A stretch of 64,000 bases of DNA from Wolfiporia cocos (GCA_029448655.1 JACCLO010000011.1:1488001-1552000); one strand, 5' to 3'. Shown: positions 44,396-57,127, counted from the stretch's first letter. Numbers and translations are program-made. Notes: a model not told the origin generated them from the sequence alone.

Positions 44396-47300
44396 ATGAG
44401 TGGACCGACACATACGGATATGCGTGGGTCGCACAGACACAACGTCCTACCCCAATTTCGGCCAGAGAAACACCCCGATTACGAAGTGAGCGACGTGTTT
44501 TGTATTTTTGATTTTGGAATGTGGCTATTCAAAGTAGCAGGAAATCCCTACCTTGACCCGTATTTTCCGACACCTAGCTGCGTTCTTCTCGTGGGGAAAG
44601 GAGATTATTACGGGCAGGGATTATACGCCAGCTGCAGGATATGTGGAGGCTGCTTGGAAACTGGTTGAGCGTGGTCACCAGGTGAGCATTTCTTCTACCT
44701 TTTTGCGTCGCTTTCGGCCCATTTGCGTCGTCTGGAGGCAAAATATGTTGTTCTCACCTCCGCCCATATCCCGCATGTCCACACAAGCTACGTCTCGTAC
44801 TGACACGCGTCGTCCCAGCTCGCTGGCACTAGTCTGGAATTGCCTACTGTTGCCGTCCCTGGAGAATACGTAAACATCCCTGAACAGTCTGCATCTGCCC
44901 TGGAATAACCCACCAACACTGCGCTCGAGCCTATTATGGAAGACGTCCCTCAGCTGGAACTCGAACTTGTGGAACAACCTGCACTACGCCGCCACCGCCG
45001 CCCTGCCCGCCCTTTCTACAACTTCCTGGCTACCTGGCCTTGGCCAGTACTGGATGAGATGGAAATAACTCCCTATGAATACGAACTTCTCCCCCCGGCT
45101 CCGGAGTTTCTCCCGCGTCCTAATAGCCAGGATTGTCCTCAAGATGAGTTTGAATACTGGCTGCAGTGGCGGTATCCCACGGTTATGCTCTTGCATCAAC
45201 TGAAGGCTCACGGGAAATCGACTCCGTATGCGGAAGCGTACTTGCGTGGCCGAGGTAACGACGATCTGGATGCGATGGAATTCAAGGGTCTTATGCGAGA
45301 GGTGGAATGCGGTAAGTACTGCAATTGGAGTTGTGGCATTTGCTGACCCTCTTCAAAGAGCCTGAACCTGAGTGGATTCAGGAACAGAGACTCACCAATG
45401 ATGCAGCTATTGAGGCAACTCGAAATGCAGGTGATGACCAATCTGTCACACCTCTTGTGCCAACTCCGGAACACCGCTTTGGCCGAAATCGAATGGTTCA
45501 AGAACGCCACGGCAAATATTAAAGCCCTCATGCCGGATGCCACCGCTATACAGAAAGACTGTTTCAGTGCTGCCTCTCGTGTCGCTGCTCAGAATGAATC
45601 CATGCCTGACACCTCTGCTGTTGCTATTCACAATGATGCTGCACCTACATCGCTTCTGGACCCCTCGCAACCCCTGCCTGATGCTGCGCCGATTGTCTCT
45701 GGACGTGAGGTATCGAGTCCTCCGGAGCGCCTGCCTCCTAACTCCCCACCAAGCCCTGAGATGCCTCTGTATTCAACCATGGCCTTCATTGATATTGTCA
45801 ACCAAGTAACGGGATCAGTCGAGGAGCCTGATGTCAACAACCCATATGATTGGGAAGGTGCTCGGACACCCAACATTGATTTGCTCTGTCCACTCAAAAG
45901 GACTTGGCAGCAGATGAAGGATCTCGAAGTAGGGGTGAAACAGTCACAGCCACGACTTATGGAGCAGAGGATCATCGAAGCAACCGTCCCAAAGGTAAGT
46001 TATCAATACTGTATCATGCATACGAGCTCACATATTTGCAGGGAGCAAAACGGTCTCGTTGTTACAGGTAGAATACCCGTTCGTATATTCGAGTCGCGAA
46101 TATAGATCGTTCTTCTGCACGTAGGCACGTCGCCGTATGCAAGGCAAATACTCGTTAGATGCCTTCGGGTCCTAAGTGAAGTCCTTAGGAGTTCGGTTAA
46201 TATCCAATACGCGTTAGAGGATATAATTGGTTCAAGTGCGAGTCTGATAGAATATAAGACTCGCCTAAGTCCGAGAAGTCAATGTGCACTTCGAGGACTT
46301 AGTCGTTCGGTTGCTCGAGAGAGAAATACTGAGCGTAGTTTCCTACGTTTGAGAACGAGTATAAGACTTCTTGTTTGTACAACAAGGTCGAGCTGAAGAG
46401 CCTCGACAGTAAGTACATTAGTTTATATACTACGTTGGGTTTTAGGGGTCAAGTCCGTCCCAGATGTCACCGATACTATCTATGCTATAGTACCAAACGT
46501 TTGATAGGTATGTAGTGATATACCTGAGACGATAGATAGGAATGATGGCGGTCGAACACCATCTATCAGCTAATAAACGATGAACATAAAACGGTGGCAG
46601 AGTTGGATCTGCCAAAGATGAAACACGCCCTATAGACTAGTACAACTGGGGATGCGCCCAGTAGAGTCACGAGTAGCCAGGGGAGTTGGTTGCGCAACAA
46701 GTCCCTGTATCGTATTCGACCGGTGGTGAGTTCTGTCGATATTCAAAAAATCAAAATAACCGTAACACTCGTCCCAATCCAAACGCAAAGTTTCTGAACC
46801 AAGCCGTGAATTCTCGTCAGAAGTCAAGGTGGTCGACACGGTGTCGTTTGGATGACAGTGACGATGGAGAGGATGCTGATGATGAAGGTTCTCAGCCAAA
46901 GAAGAGGAGAATCGGCTCAATGCCAAACGGACACTCGGATAGTTTGCCACCACCAGAAGTCGCCAATGTCGATATGGACGACGCACCGTCAGCACCAGTT
47001 ACGAAGCCCATGAAAGTTGTAGAGCACCCGTCACGGCCAAGCACCCCCACCTCACCATCAGTATCTACACCTACACCCACCCCCGTCCCGGGCCCAGCCA
47101 TCACCCCCCTTCTGCCTTCCCCCGTCATCAACAGTTCTTCAAGTTCTCACGTTGGCTGATCGTTCACACGCAACTCGTACGTGCCCCGTGAGCCCAGCAA
47201 ATTGCAGACCAGCTTTACCATTGACCAAGACAGTGAGGAGGAGACCGATCCACACCAGGAGCATGTTCAACGATGGCGCACGCTCCCATCCCCCAACTTG

Positions 47301-48076
47301 CGGAATCGATCCCCTCTCAAGAGTATCCCCCACTAGCACATGCTCTCACCCCCTCCGCCTCTATGGTCCCCGTCAGCACCGAGGAGCATCCCGCAAATGT
47401 GCACGCTCCCACAAAGGCACACCTGGTCTGCCAGGAGCATCCCTTAACTCTGGTGCATGCTCCCGCCACCCTCGCTCGTGATGCAGTCATGTCTTACACG
47501 TCAACTTCTGGTCAACAACGTGAACAAGAAACTGTTATGAACTCGAAGGCTTTAGAACATGTGGCTTCGGTCCCACTCAAGGCGCTTCCTAGGTATAAAT
47601 TCTCGGTGTGTGTGGCCCCTTCTCCCGATGCTGGCGCTCACCTCACAAAGGCGTGGCAATTTGCTTCTTCTGTCCCAGTTCATATGCTCCCAGCCTACAA
47701 TTTCGTGAAGCACGTGGTGTCATCTCTGTCAACTTCTGCTGTCTCTCTCGGTAAACAGCCTGAATGGATCTGTGGACTCTGTCAGCTCTGGAGCCCTGAC
47801 TTGGCTGTCAAGTGTACCGTCTGCAAGGCTCCATGGCCGAACAGTCCGTCCCTAACATCTCCTTCCCCGTCATCTTCCTCTCTGTCGTCTGCTCCCTCTG
47901 CTCTGCCGCCCGCCCCCTCTGCTCTGCCGCCATCACCGCCAGTCTCCGGATTTCACTGGGCTGCCGCTGGTCTGGCACCACCATCTGTGACATCTGAATG
48001 GGAATGTTCTATCTGCATGGTCTGGAATAAGTCCAGTGTGCAACAGTGTATCGCCTGCAAATCACCAAAACCATGA
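44396..48076 (+). pseudogene. RanBP2-type zinc-finger protein, inactivated
   Basis: A multi-exon gene on the plus strand. Exons are 44396-44485, 44538-44681, 44819-45311, 45359-45994, and 46042 onward with GT...AG borders. The C-terminal part has two RanBP2-type zinc fingers: WICGLC...KCTVC (near 47765-47825) and WECSICMVWN...QCIAC (near 48001-48057). A KKRR basic cluster near 46903 suggests nuclear location. Four kinds of damage are visible. A TAA at 44906-44908 lies in the third exon. There is a frame change near 45380-45410. A solo LTR sits inside the fifth exon. There is another frame change or lost splice around 47157-47275. Omitting the LTR and one TSD copy restores a continuous frame (AKRSR then PNPNAKF). 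The N-terminal family is unknown. Confidence 0.75.
46060..46767 (+). mobile_element. Solo LTR D in an exon of the zinc-finger gene
   Basis: The 708-bp segment has edges TGTTACAGGTAG and AATAACCGTAACA and a perfect TSD, CTCGT (46055-46059 and 46768-46772). It is nearly the same as LTR C (8964-9672), the long form of the TGTTAC family. Confidence 0.93.
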
Positions 48077-48999
48077 TCATCCGTAACATTTTTGGCTGTG
48101 TGCGTTGCTCTCGAATGACGCATCAATTATTGGTTGTGTACATACTTTATTATATCGGACTGTCTGTACCGCAAGAACTTATCACAGTGCCTCATAGATC
48201 ACACGGTCATCCTGTACACTCAGTTATGTACCGTAATTACTAGCAGGTGGGGTTCATCAATCACATTAGACCCGGAGTAGGCGTGGCTTGCATCCCTCCA
48301 CGTTCTCCTCAGCCGTTATGCTGTAATATAGTTGAATCACATACGAATGAAGAAGTATCAAACCGAACCCATTCGTGTCCTAGAGCGATGTTGCAAATGC
48401 AAGGAAAGTGAGCCAGAAGTCCACATGACCATTTGTGGAAGTTCAGTCACATTGACAAGTCACCTAACCACGCTGCGGGCAATATCGAGAACCATATTTC
48501 TGACGACACCATCCTCCACAACCCGAGACACATTCTCATCTATCTTCGGTGTGCTTCATGAGGTCAAGTTTGCACGCGATGGGCCGATACAGACTGTTGA
48601 GATTGTCCAACGAATGTGTTCGTTTCAACTTGTTAGTGGAGTTTGCCTTGACCGTGGGACCTGGTGGACCTCCTCCAGTGGAAGTGTGTTCTTGACGGCA
48701 GGTTTTTGTAGCTTTGATGGGTGCGAAGGATATGTGTGTGCAAAGAAGTAGGTGTGGTTGAGCGCCTTCAGCGATTAACAAATCAGCGAGTAACAAAGTA
48801 GTACAACAGTGAGCTCACCTCCTTCGCACTGATGCATTAACGAGGCTCATAGATGAGACACTTGCTAAGGAGGTTCAAACAATTAGGCATCACGGCCATG
48901 AATATCTCCCATGGCGGTGTGCACGGGAACTGGCCGACTGGAACGTAGTCCGGTAATTTCGTGTGGCCCTGTGAAGGGGGGTCAGCAACTGTATAATAA
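48077..48999. other. Intergenic stretch with one unassigned ORF
   Basis: An open frame of about 135 codons (48347-48751, plus strand, first ATG MKKYQTEPIRVLERCCKC) contains CCKCKE and several further cysteines but fits no family I know. The last 200 bp lead into LTR E. Confidence 0.3.
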
Positions 49000-50201
49000 T
49001 GTTACGATTTTACCAGGTGCACCCGAATATTCTATTTGACGCCTCCATGTGTATAAGGACTTAGTGTTCAACCACCGTACCCAGCGCTCTATTTCTAGGG
49101 GCCTCCGTTCAACCGTAGGCCCTGTTTCGTGTATAACAACCCTATGCCCACTCTCCGTGTTCGCATCGCGTTCTAGCGGATATTCTGTGTCTAACCACAG
49201 TCGTTCTCAGTTTCATCCCTTGTTGTGCTCAACCGCAACACTTCTCCTTTATCACTTATATCGTTAGCCCAACGGACTTAATAGTAGCAGTACCAAGGAC
49301 ACTATGACCCCGATTAACCGACCGTAGTATATAACCTGATGTAAATACTGGTCGAGTTCCTCAGCTCGACCTTGTTGAATTACAAAGATCTTATACTCGT
49401 TCTCAATGGCTTAAGCAATTAAGCCTGCAGCTTGTATATCGACGCTCTGACTCTGTCACAAGAATTTCCCTGCATTTACTGCAATTTTCCTGGGATTAAT
49501 AGCAATTATCTACGCAATACGTCCTATAAACCGTCATAACCCGGCACCTAACGAACAGTTAGATTCATGCCGATTGATGGCCGCGTTATCTCCCATAACG
49601 ACGGTATCTAATCACGGATCTGTTCCCGTGCATATCACGAGCTTAGCCGCTAGCCAATCGGACATCTCGTCCGTATCACATCAGCACCACAACGTCAGCG
49701 GACCGCGCATAATGTCACGCGTCGGTTTACTAAGACATAGCGCCCTTAACGCTACTGGGCGACGCACAACGCCGACAACCTATATCCCGGTTGATCGGCA
49801 TATACCCTTATCGCGTATTACTCAGTCCCATAATGACAGGGGTCCTGTAGTAGAATACGTACCGAAGTAGATTATGTAATAAGGCTGTTAGGGGTCTTAT
49901 AATACATGTATATATACTGGTTCGCTAAGTCGTTAGAGACTTAGCTCTATTCATAAACAATTGCCTACGGGTTAACCACCCAACCGCCTAGCCTGCTGCT
50001 TACTCGCTTACTCCTAAGTTCTCGCCTATCGACGACTACAGAAGACGCTAACGCTGTACAAGTAGCCTCTTAGCTGAAGCATAGAGTGAGTAGTAGAGTC
50101 TTGTGTCAGACTCTGAGGAGTCCAACGAGTAGTGCGCTACTCGATACGCTGAGTAACTCGACTTAGTTATTTTGCGTTGAACGGATATTCGATCTGTAAC
50201 A
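49000..50201 (-). mobile_element. Solo LTR E (TGTTAC family, short form), split
   Basis: The outer edges TGTTACGATT (left) and GATCTGTAACA (right) are flanked by AATAA on both sides (48995-48999 and 50202-50206), a perfect TSD. Removing the nested LTR and one TSD copy leaves 542 bp, the size of LTR B. Sequence on both sides of the nested insert matches LTR B continuously (GACGCTCTGACTC then TGAGGAGTCC). Confidence 0.93.
49454..50108. mobile_element. Solo LTR nested in LTR E
   Basis: The 655-bp segment has edges TGTCACAAGAATT and AGTCTTGTGTCA and a perfect TSD, GACTC (49449-49453 and 50109-50113). A TGTATATATACTGG promoter-like motif is at about 49907. A chance 98-codon frame inside is not considered a gene. 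Confidence 0.93.
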
Positions 50202-50206
50202 AATAA

Positions 50207-51400
50207 CATATTAACATAAGACCATCGTGTTCGCTGCAAGCTAATTCAATTACACAAGGTTAGACTACATACAAGTGCACCGAAAAGGGCCCACTTATGC
50301 TCCAGGACGATGCTGCAGGTACGAGGAAGGCGAGCTGGGAGTCCCTGTAGCCATCTAGGATAGTCCAGCCACAATTCCTATCGCATGTCGATCACGTCCA
50401 CACATTAAACCTTCGGCATGCCACCTCAGCTTTGCAAGCTACAAAAGCCCAATGGGCACTCACTGGCTGCCCAAAAAGCCAATACAAGCATCCCACAGCT
50501 GCTGCTGCAGGTTTAACCCCAGTTTGTGGCCCTGTTTCTTTTTCCTGCTATTTTTCCTCCCCCCCCCCTCCTCACCATACCCCAGATCCTGCCTAGATTC
50601 ATTCCGTAAAAATTCAGGCTATTATGCACCGCTTCATGGTTGCCTTCATGATTCAGCCTTCAACCCCGACAAAATAGCGACTTTCTAGGGTAGCAAAATT
50701 TGACTGTACTCTATGTTTTTAAGAAGTGACTAGAGAACCTCAAATACATCGAATTCTGCACAGACGAAGTCAAACGAAGGGCTGCGCTCGAGGCGCTCGC
50801 TCAAGACTTAGGAAATCGGTCACTCAATTTTCCTTTCGACTTCTATTATTCCTGATTCATTCAACGCACCGCCATTGTTCAAATTGTTACAAGCTGCATG
50901 TCTATCAGAAGATTTTTTCTGACGACAGTAGCACACAACAATAAACTGCATTTGGGTTGCTCAAATCACGATCAACTTTAATATATTTCGCCGTGGCCCT
51001 ACTACTACCTGGTCGAGCAGTGAAGTCGATATGCATCACAAAGTAGTACATCTAGCCGCTTCTCTTGGCGTGCCCTCCACCTGATGCCTTGTGCATATTA
51101 GCTGATTCGACAGTACGTGCAGAGTTCGGTTTTCTCGTCCTCTTTGCCTTTTGCCCTGTAGACTGTAGCGCAGGTGCCTCGAGTGCTTGCTCTGAGCCGT
51201 TTGCGCTCGAAGCTGTGGTCACCGTTTGCAAAAAATCTCTGCAGCCGGGATAGTGGCCTAAGTATTCGTAGAATTAGAACTAGTAAATATAAATATTAGG
51301 AAAGCCACTAGTCACCTCTGGAATCGATGAATCGACATCTGAAGGATACAATCAGCCGGATTATGGTTGCTCAGTCATATAAATTACCAGTTGGATTCTC
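50207..51400. other. Gene-free stretch
   Basis: No supported coding sequence. Includes a C-rich run near 50561-50573 and short open frames without resemblance. The right part may be the 3' side of the DUF6698 relic. Confidence 0.35.
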
Positions 51401-51409
51401 GGCATTTTG

Positions 51410-52839
51410 TTGATCTCATGTGCGCAACTCTGAATCAAAGTCGTCCTCATCTGGCTGACTGCCATCACCCTGGGTCTCCGCCGTCTCGTTGATACCAAGT
51501 GAGATACCGGGAAATACAATCTCATTGTAGAAGCAGAACAGCAATTTCCATCATTCCGACTCCATTAATGTGATCTTGCGCCTGTATAATTCGAAGTCGG
51601 ATTGCCACTTGATTCCGGTCTGTTTTCCCTTGTCCGCAAAATGACTGTCATATGTGAATAAAAACCGGATCTATTATATTAAGCTCGACGATACACATAG
51701 TAAGAAAGGCCATAGAACTCACTATTATGAACCCCAAGGCAATCAAGCTTGCATTGATGCCTTTGAGCCCCCATCTCTCACCAACTGCTGTTGGGCCCGG
51801 GTGTCTTTCCTTTGACAGAAAAGATGAAGGCCCAAAAAGAATTGCTTTGATTACCTGAATAGGGAGCTCAATATTGGCTTGCACAAAATATTCAAGAACT
51901 TACATTGGCAATTTCCTCATTAAAAATGCGTCCTTAGATGTGGGCTGGGAATAACGTACATCTTGGCTGAACAAGATGGGGGACAAAACCGGAAATTTTG
52001 GTTCATTGACGTTGAATTTGAGCATTCGTTGCATGATTGGATCATTACGTCGTTTCTCTGCCACCTGAGCTTGAAATAGGCTCAGACTGAATGTTGGGAA
52101 TATTGTGTGAATTCTGTCCCGGACAGGCTTGAGTGCTGTTGCTCGCCCACCGACCAGGCCTTGTCGGAACTATTAAGTACCTAATTAGTACAAAGACATA
52201 AGTATAATACAATGACACGGCTTATGGCACTCACGAATGCATCAGACATTTGTGCAGTGTAGTGGCTCAGCTCCGGAGTCAATATGTCATGCAGTGCAGC
52301 AGCACATGCCAAAACAACAGTTTGTTGTGACAGGTACTGCTCTGGAGCATCTGGGTTGACCTCCGGCGGACACTCCTTGTGTGACATAACATCGTTCGAA
52401 ATCCAAGGAGAGACGATGACTGCATACATTCTTCCACGTAGCCGTATCTTGCCTTCACGGGTTGTAGCTCTCGGGGCGCCCGTTCCATTGCTTCGTCCGG
52501 TCTTCTTTCCTTGCACTGCTTTCATGGCAGCATTTTGTGTCCTTAAAGCTCTCTCGGATTGTCACAACGTCTCAATCCTGAGCTGCATCACTCGCAGTGC
52601 CTTGAAATTACCAAATGAAGTAGCTAATGTGCAAATAATCTCTCATCACATACCTCCTGAAGTTCATCGATGGACGCATGCTCATCCTGAAGGATTGACA
52701 TGGCCAGTGCACCTCCTTTGTCCAGATCTTCCTGGACAAAACCTGACTCGTTACTCTCTTCTCCTGACTTGCCGTCGTCGTCATTGTAATCGAAGAAATC
52801 AATCTCCTCTCTTGCTGCATCGCCTGTGGAATATGGCAT
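51410..52839 (-). pseudogene. DUF6698-like gene, inactivated
   Basis: Minus-strand exons can be followed from the ATG at 52839 (MPYSTGDAAREEIDFFDYND). Next are RKGKIRLRG-like basic segments and PWISNDVM (about 52230-52520). Then come FSLSLFQAQVAEKRRNDP (about 51960-52120) and VIKAILFGPSSFLS (about 51800-51860). The last block is FFYNEIVFPGISLG-like (about 51440-51640). The ILFGPSS and C-terminal NEIVFPG blocks are what I associate with the Agaricomycete DUF6698 family, whose role is unknown. A TGA lies in the last block where the family has tryptophan (MESE, stop, WKLLF), so this copy is probably dead. Exon borders are approximate. Confidence 0.5.
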
Positions 52840-53124
52840 TTCGTAGACTCTATGGCAGGAAGAGGGCAGAATGGACAAAGAGAATTTATGAGACGGATAT
52901 GTTGATATGCCGGGGGCCGATGAGGCACGCTTTACCATCAAAATTTGCAAGCTAGTCCTAATTAATGCTACTAATACTAATATGGGTGGAATAATGTTCT
53001 GGGACCTCTGTCTAGCTTCAGATATAACCAATGTTAATCTTGGTCAATAATACGCAATGTAGCGTGTACCAGAATCACCAACATCTGTCAAGTGGATCGC
53101 CCGGAACCGCATTGGAAGTCTGGA

Positions 53125-53291
53125 GCGCCGTACCGGGAAGCTCAGCCACTGGCACACTAAGTAGCCAGACACACCCCACGTAACATCATGTGATTGCGAT
53201 GATAAGGCTTAGGCCTAAACCTTATCATCATGATCACATGATGTTATGCGGGGCGCATCTGGCTACTTAGCACGCCAGTGCGGTACGGCGC
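53125..53291. repeat. Near-perfect palindrome, about 80-bp arms
   Basis: GCGCCGTACCG at 53125 is mirrored by CGGTACGGCGC ending at 53291; the centre is CTTAGGCCTAA near 53208. The arms include CTAAGTAGCCAGA and ACATCATGTGAT. The arms are imperfect only in the outer half. The same sequence, extended by about 35 bp outward, recurs in reverse orientation at 57128-57245. It is probably a foldback MITE. Confidence 0.75.
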
Positions 53292-54332
53292 TTTCGATCT
53301 CCTACTTGATTGTTAGCCCAGTTTTTAGTATCTGGCAATAATAGATTACTAAAGCTCTGATATAATTGTAGCTTGAAGTCATAAGAAGTCTTGATTTGAA
53401 ATTAGAGTCTGTGACTGTTCCACACAGTAGCAGAATGTCGTATACCTGCTACTGTTGATCAACTAGATGAGATATGGGTCAAGCTGCTATCGCAAAAATA
53501 TACAAACCAATAAAGATGGCCTACTATGAGAGACTTTAGGTGCTAATTGAAGCATATGCTGCCAGAAGTATCGCGCAACTTGTTATCACAGTGTCACTAA
53601 GGTTGCAAGATGATAGAGAGCCCAATTCGCGTCATCTATATCCATTTCCACTATATTATATACTAAATCATATGGACTATACTGAGGAATATTTTCATCA
53701 TTTGAACATTGACTCTTGATGAGTGATGGGTCATTCGATCGGGTGGTGTCCAAAACACATACCAATATTTCAATCGACGTAGAATAATTACAGGTATAAT
53801 CGGACAGGCAGCATGATAGTATGATATTATCAATACCATAGACACACTATATATACAATGTCTTAATATACTGCCATGCGGATCTTTTGTGGTACATGTT
53901 ACAAGACTGCATGTCCATTTTGGCACTGACTTTCTCGATGTTTCCTTACACCAGAGACCAAATAGCAGTAATTGAGCTATGAAAGATACATATAAGTATA
54001 CATTCTATCCTATATACTACGTGAATAGAACCTCAGAATTTTTGATAACTACTTGTTGTAGCTGTAGGCTGCGTGAGTCGAATGATGTCGAAGTCTGCTT
54101 CAGCCACTTCAGCCACCCAGACGAAGGTTTGGGGTTTAGCTGAGTTAACATTAGGGTTTATCTGAGATCCAGGGTACCTTTGGTCACGTTTCCTTACATA
54201 TTAGGTCAACGCGAACTTATGCCAGCACGCAATGGACAGATATGGCAAGTGCTGCTACTCGGTGGCTGCTGTACTGTAACGGGATAGGTACACTACCAGC
54301 TGCACATCTGTGCCACTCCTCCTGAGCCCATT
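53292..54332. other. Gene-free stretch
   Basis: AT-rich DNA without a supported gene or recognised repeat. Confidence 0.4.
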
Positions 54333-55854
54333 CAGTCACCGTACCTGGAACAGCCGGTCAACCAATGGGTACGATGGGCTTGTACACCGGTAGAGCCGAC
54401 ATTGGCCAACAAATCCCTCGTTGCCTGCACATCCAGTCAGCCCATCAGATCCTTGTAGCTGGAACATGGGGTGGGCCGATGGGGGGTCATGGTGCCCATG
54501 TTTTTGTGAGCCCCAGTCAGCCCACCAGCCAAATTTCCATGTACCTGGAACATGGGGTGGGCCGATGGGGGGTTGCGGTGCCCATGTTGCCGTGAGCCCC
54601 AGTCAGCCCACCAACCAATAAGGATCATGGTAAGCATGCATATCTTGCAGTCATAGTCACAGTAAAGGGCACATAGATTGCACCAAGCTTTCAATAAGCA
54701 TCTATAGCTCATTGCAAGGCCTAGGGTGGCTTGTACATAGCATAGAAATCAAAATGGACAATTGTTTTACAATTATGCTCGCGATAAGGGTCGCGAATAA
54801 GCGCCAATTGGTCGCGGTAAGGGTCACGGTAAGGGTCACGGCAAGGGTCATGGTGATGGTACATGTCTTGTGGTAAGGGTCACAGTAAGGGCCCATAACT
54901 AGCACTAAGCCTTCAATAAGTGTTATGAGGCTTGTGGCATCTCATACACAACATGGCAATCCAAATTGACAACTGGCTTATAATTATGCTTGTGGAAAGG
55001 GTTGTGGCATGTGCCCATTGCAAGCCCTAACATGTGCTACTGATGTTCTGCAAGCTTACCGCGAGCTATGGGCGCCTATTTCGCGACCCCCTACTGTGAG
55101 GGTATTGACTAGGAATGCTTCTATTTTATTCTGTACTATACAAACAAATGCTTACCATGTGTCATTCAATATGTAATGGTCACAGTTAATCTTCATAACA
55201 CACTGAAGTTAACATCAGATATGTAGCATTTTGGTTGGTGGGCTGACTGGGGCTCACGGCAACATGGGCACCGTGACCCCCTGTCAACCCACCCAGTGTT
55301 CCAGGTACATTGGCTGGTGGGCCGACTGGGGCTCACAAAAACATGGGCACCACGACCCCCTGTCGGCCCACCCCATGTTCCAGGTACATGAACATTTGCT
55401 GGGTGGGCCGACTGTGGGTTGCAGCAACATGGGCACCGTGACCCCCCATCGGCCCACCCCATGTTCCAGGTACATAGATTTTTGGTTGGTGGGCTGACTG
55501 GGGCTCATGGCAACATGGGCACCGTGACCCCCTGTCAGCCCACCCAGTGTTCCAGGTACATGGAGATTTGGCTGGTGGGCTGACTGGGGCTCACAAAAAC
55601 ATGGGCACCGCGACCCCCTGTTGGCCCACCCCATGTTCCAGGTACATGGAAATTTGGCTGGTGGGCTGACTGGGGCTCATGGCAACATGGGCACTGTGAC
55701 CCTCCATCGGCCCACCCCATGTTCCAGCTACAAGGATCTGGTGGGCTGACTGGACGTGCAGGCAACGAGGGATTTGTCGGCCGATGTCGGCTCTACCGGT
55801 GTACAAGCCCATCGTACCCATTGGTTGACTGGCTGTTCCAGGGTACAGTGACTG
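54333..55854. mobile_element. Inverted-repeat element built of 86-bp tandem units
   Basis: The outer ends CAGTCACCGTACCTGGAACA and its inverted counterpart (ending at 55854) continue inward for about 130 bp (GTACGATGGGCTTGTACACC). Inside the left arm are two copies, and inside the right arm six inverted copies, of an 86-bp unit containing GGGCACCGTGACCCCC and ATGTTCCAGGTACATGGA. The core (about 54630-55230) has imperfect TAAGGGTCACGG repeats at 54783-54895. No transposase frame and no clear TSD were found. Confidence 0.75.
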
Positions 55855-56024
55855 TATGGTGTGTCCTCCTTCACATTGAACTTTGCTTGCATATCCTGTA
55901 TCTGAGTATACTTGAGTACTCAGGTTGAGTTGATACGCTCCGCAGCAAGCATTTGAAGTTAGCGTAGTAGTGGTCAGAGCTCCTTCCGCAAGAGGGATCT
56001 AGTTTATGGACCGCTTCACTGAAG

Positions 56025-57036
56025 TCATGTAAAGCAGATCACACAGAACATCATTATGAACCATACTAGTGTGACTACAATGCTTAGCAGCATGATTACA
56101 GCTGTACCCCAACTCATCGAACAATGGTCACATACACAAATACACTCCCTTGACATGGCATTGTAGTTGCGTTCGAGCTTTTCCTGCACCTCAAGCACAA
56201 CTGTCTTGTCTTTCTCAAGCATACCAGCGAGGTGAGCTGTGTTGCGTCGCAGCTGTGTTGCCATCTCTGCAAGCTGCGCGGAGAGAATCTCTTCTTGAAT
56301 GGCTGCAGAGTTTTGCTTGAACGCTAGCATGCCGGAGCTAATATCGGGTGACACAGCAGGAGACGTAGGTATGTTGGGGGGCAAAGGGATGGCGCTCTGA
56401 TTCTACTGAGATGCTGTGTCTGTATCGGGTGGACAGGAGCAGGTCTTGAGTGGCAACAGACGTAATGGCATCAGAGAAGATTGGATCTTCTGCTGGGCAG
56501 GTATAGGGCTTTCAGAGATAGTGACAATCGGTTTTGGCGGTAATGATACATGCAAGGGGAGCATGTGAAGAAGTGGTGAGGATCCTTTGGAAGCAGGTTT
56601 CACATGCTGCAGAGTTGTTTAGCATGACAATGAAGGATTGAATTCAGTGAATGTGAACCTGATCCACCTCCATAACTAAGTTATCCAGCTGTTCAAGCAA
56701 TTTTCGCAGCTGCTTGTATCATTTGGATTATTCCACGGGAGGATGTTGAATTGAACATCATTGCTGCTGTGTGAGAACCAACGCACCGATCATCCTCAAG
56801 CATCTCGACATTGTTCAGCAGCTTCTGCGCATACTTCAGTTTCTGGAACGTGCTAGTCATATTGGTGTCTGCCAAGCTGAAATCAAGGGGCAGTAATGAC
56901 ACCAGATAGCTCACCTGCAAAGTTGTCCGTGTCTTAATCCATGTGTTTGGCGGAAGTATGCCGCTAGCATTCCAGTCCTTGTCTGCAATGGTCTTCTCCA
57001 GCTTCCAGACCAGCCAGATAATATTGACCTTGTCAT
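56025..57036 (-). pseudogene. USE1-like SNARE gene relic
   Basis: USE1 is an ER SNARE in Golgi-to-ER retrograde transport. Minus-strand pieces appear in the expected order: KVNIIWLVWKLEKTIADKDW (about 56970-57034), FQKLKYAQKLLNNVEMLEDDR (about 56800-56865), RKLLEQLDNLVMEVDQ (about 56660-56710), then the SNARE-like region LSAQLAEMATQLRRN...LEKDKTVVLEVQEKLERN (about 56155-56290). A C-terminal membrane anchor follows (VIMLLSIVVTLVWFIMMF). Defects: the start codon is out of frame with the first exon (ATGACAAGG, as if one base were missing), a frame change lies near 56715, and a TAG lies near 56404. So this is a decayed copy; the working gene is presumably elsewhere. Confidence 0.6.
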
Positions 57037-57127
57037 AAATCTATTACTCGAATACTCTATATTCAATGGTTTTTGGAATGCTTGCAACGCTGCACACACT
57101 ATAGATAGGCAGTTAGTGCCCTGTGCA

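Noticed and set aside
49574..49870. 98-codon frame as a gene
   Set aside because: It lies wholly inside a solo LTR with perfect TSD.
54783..54895. Telomere-like TAAGGG repeats
   Set aside because: Units are TAAGGGTCACGG-type 12-mers, not TTAGGG arrays, and are confined to one repeat element.
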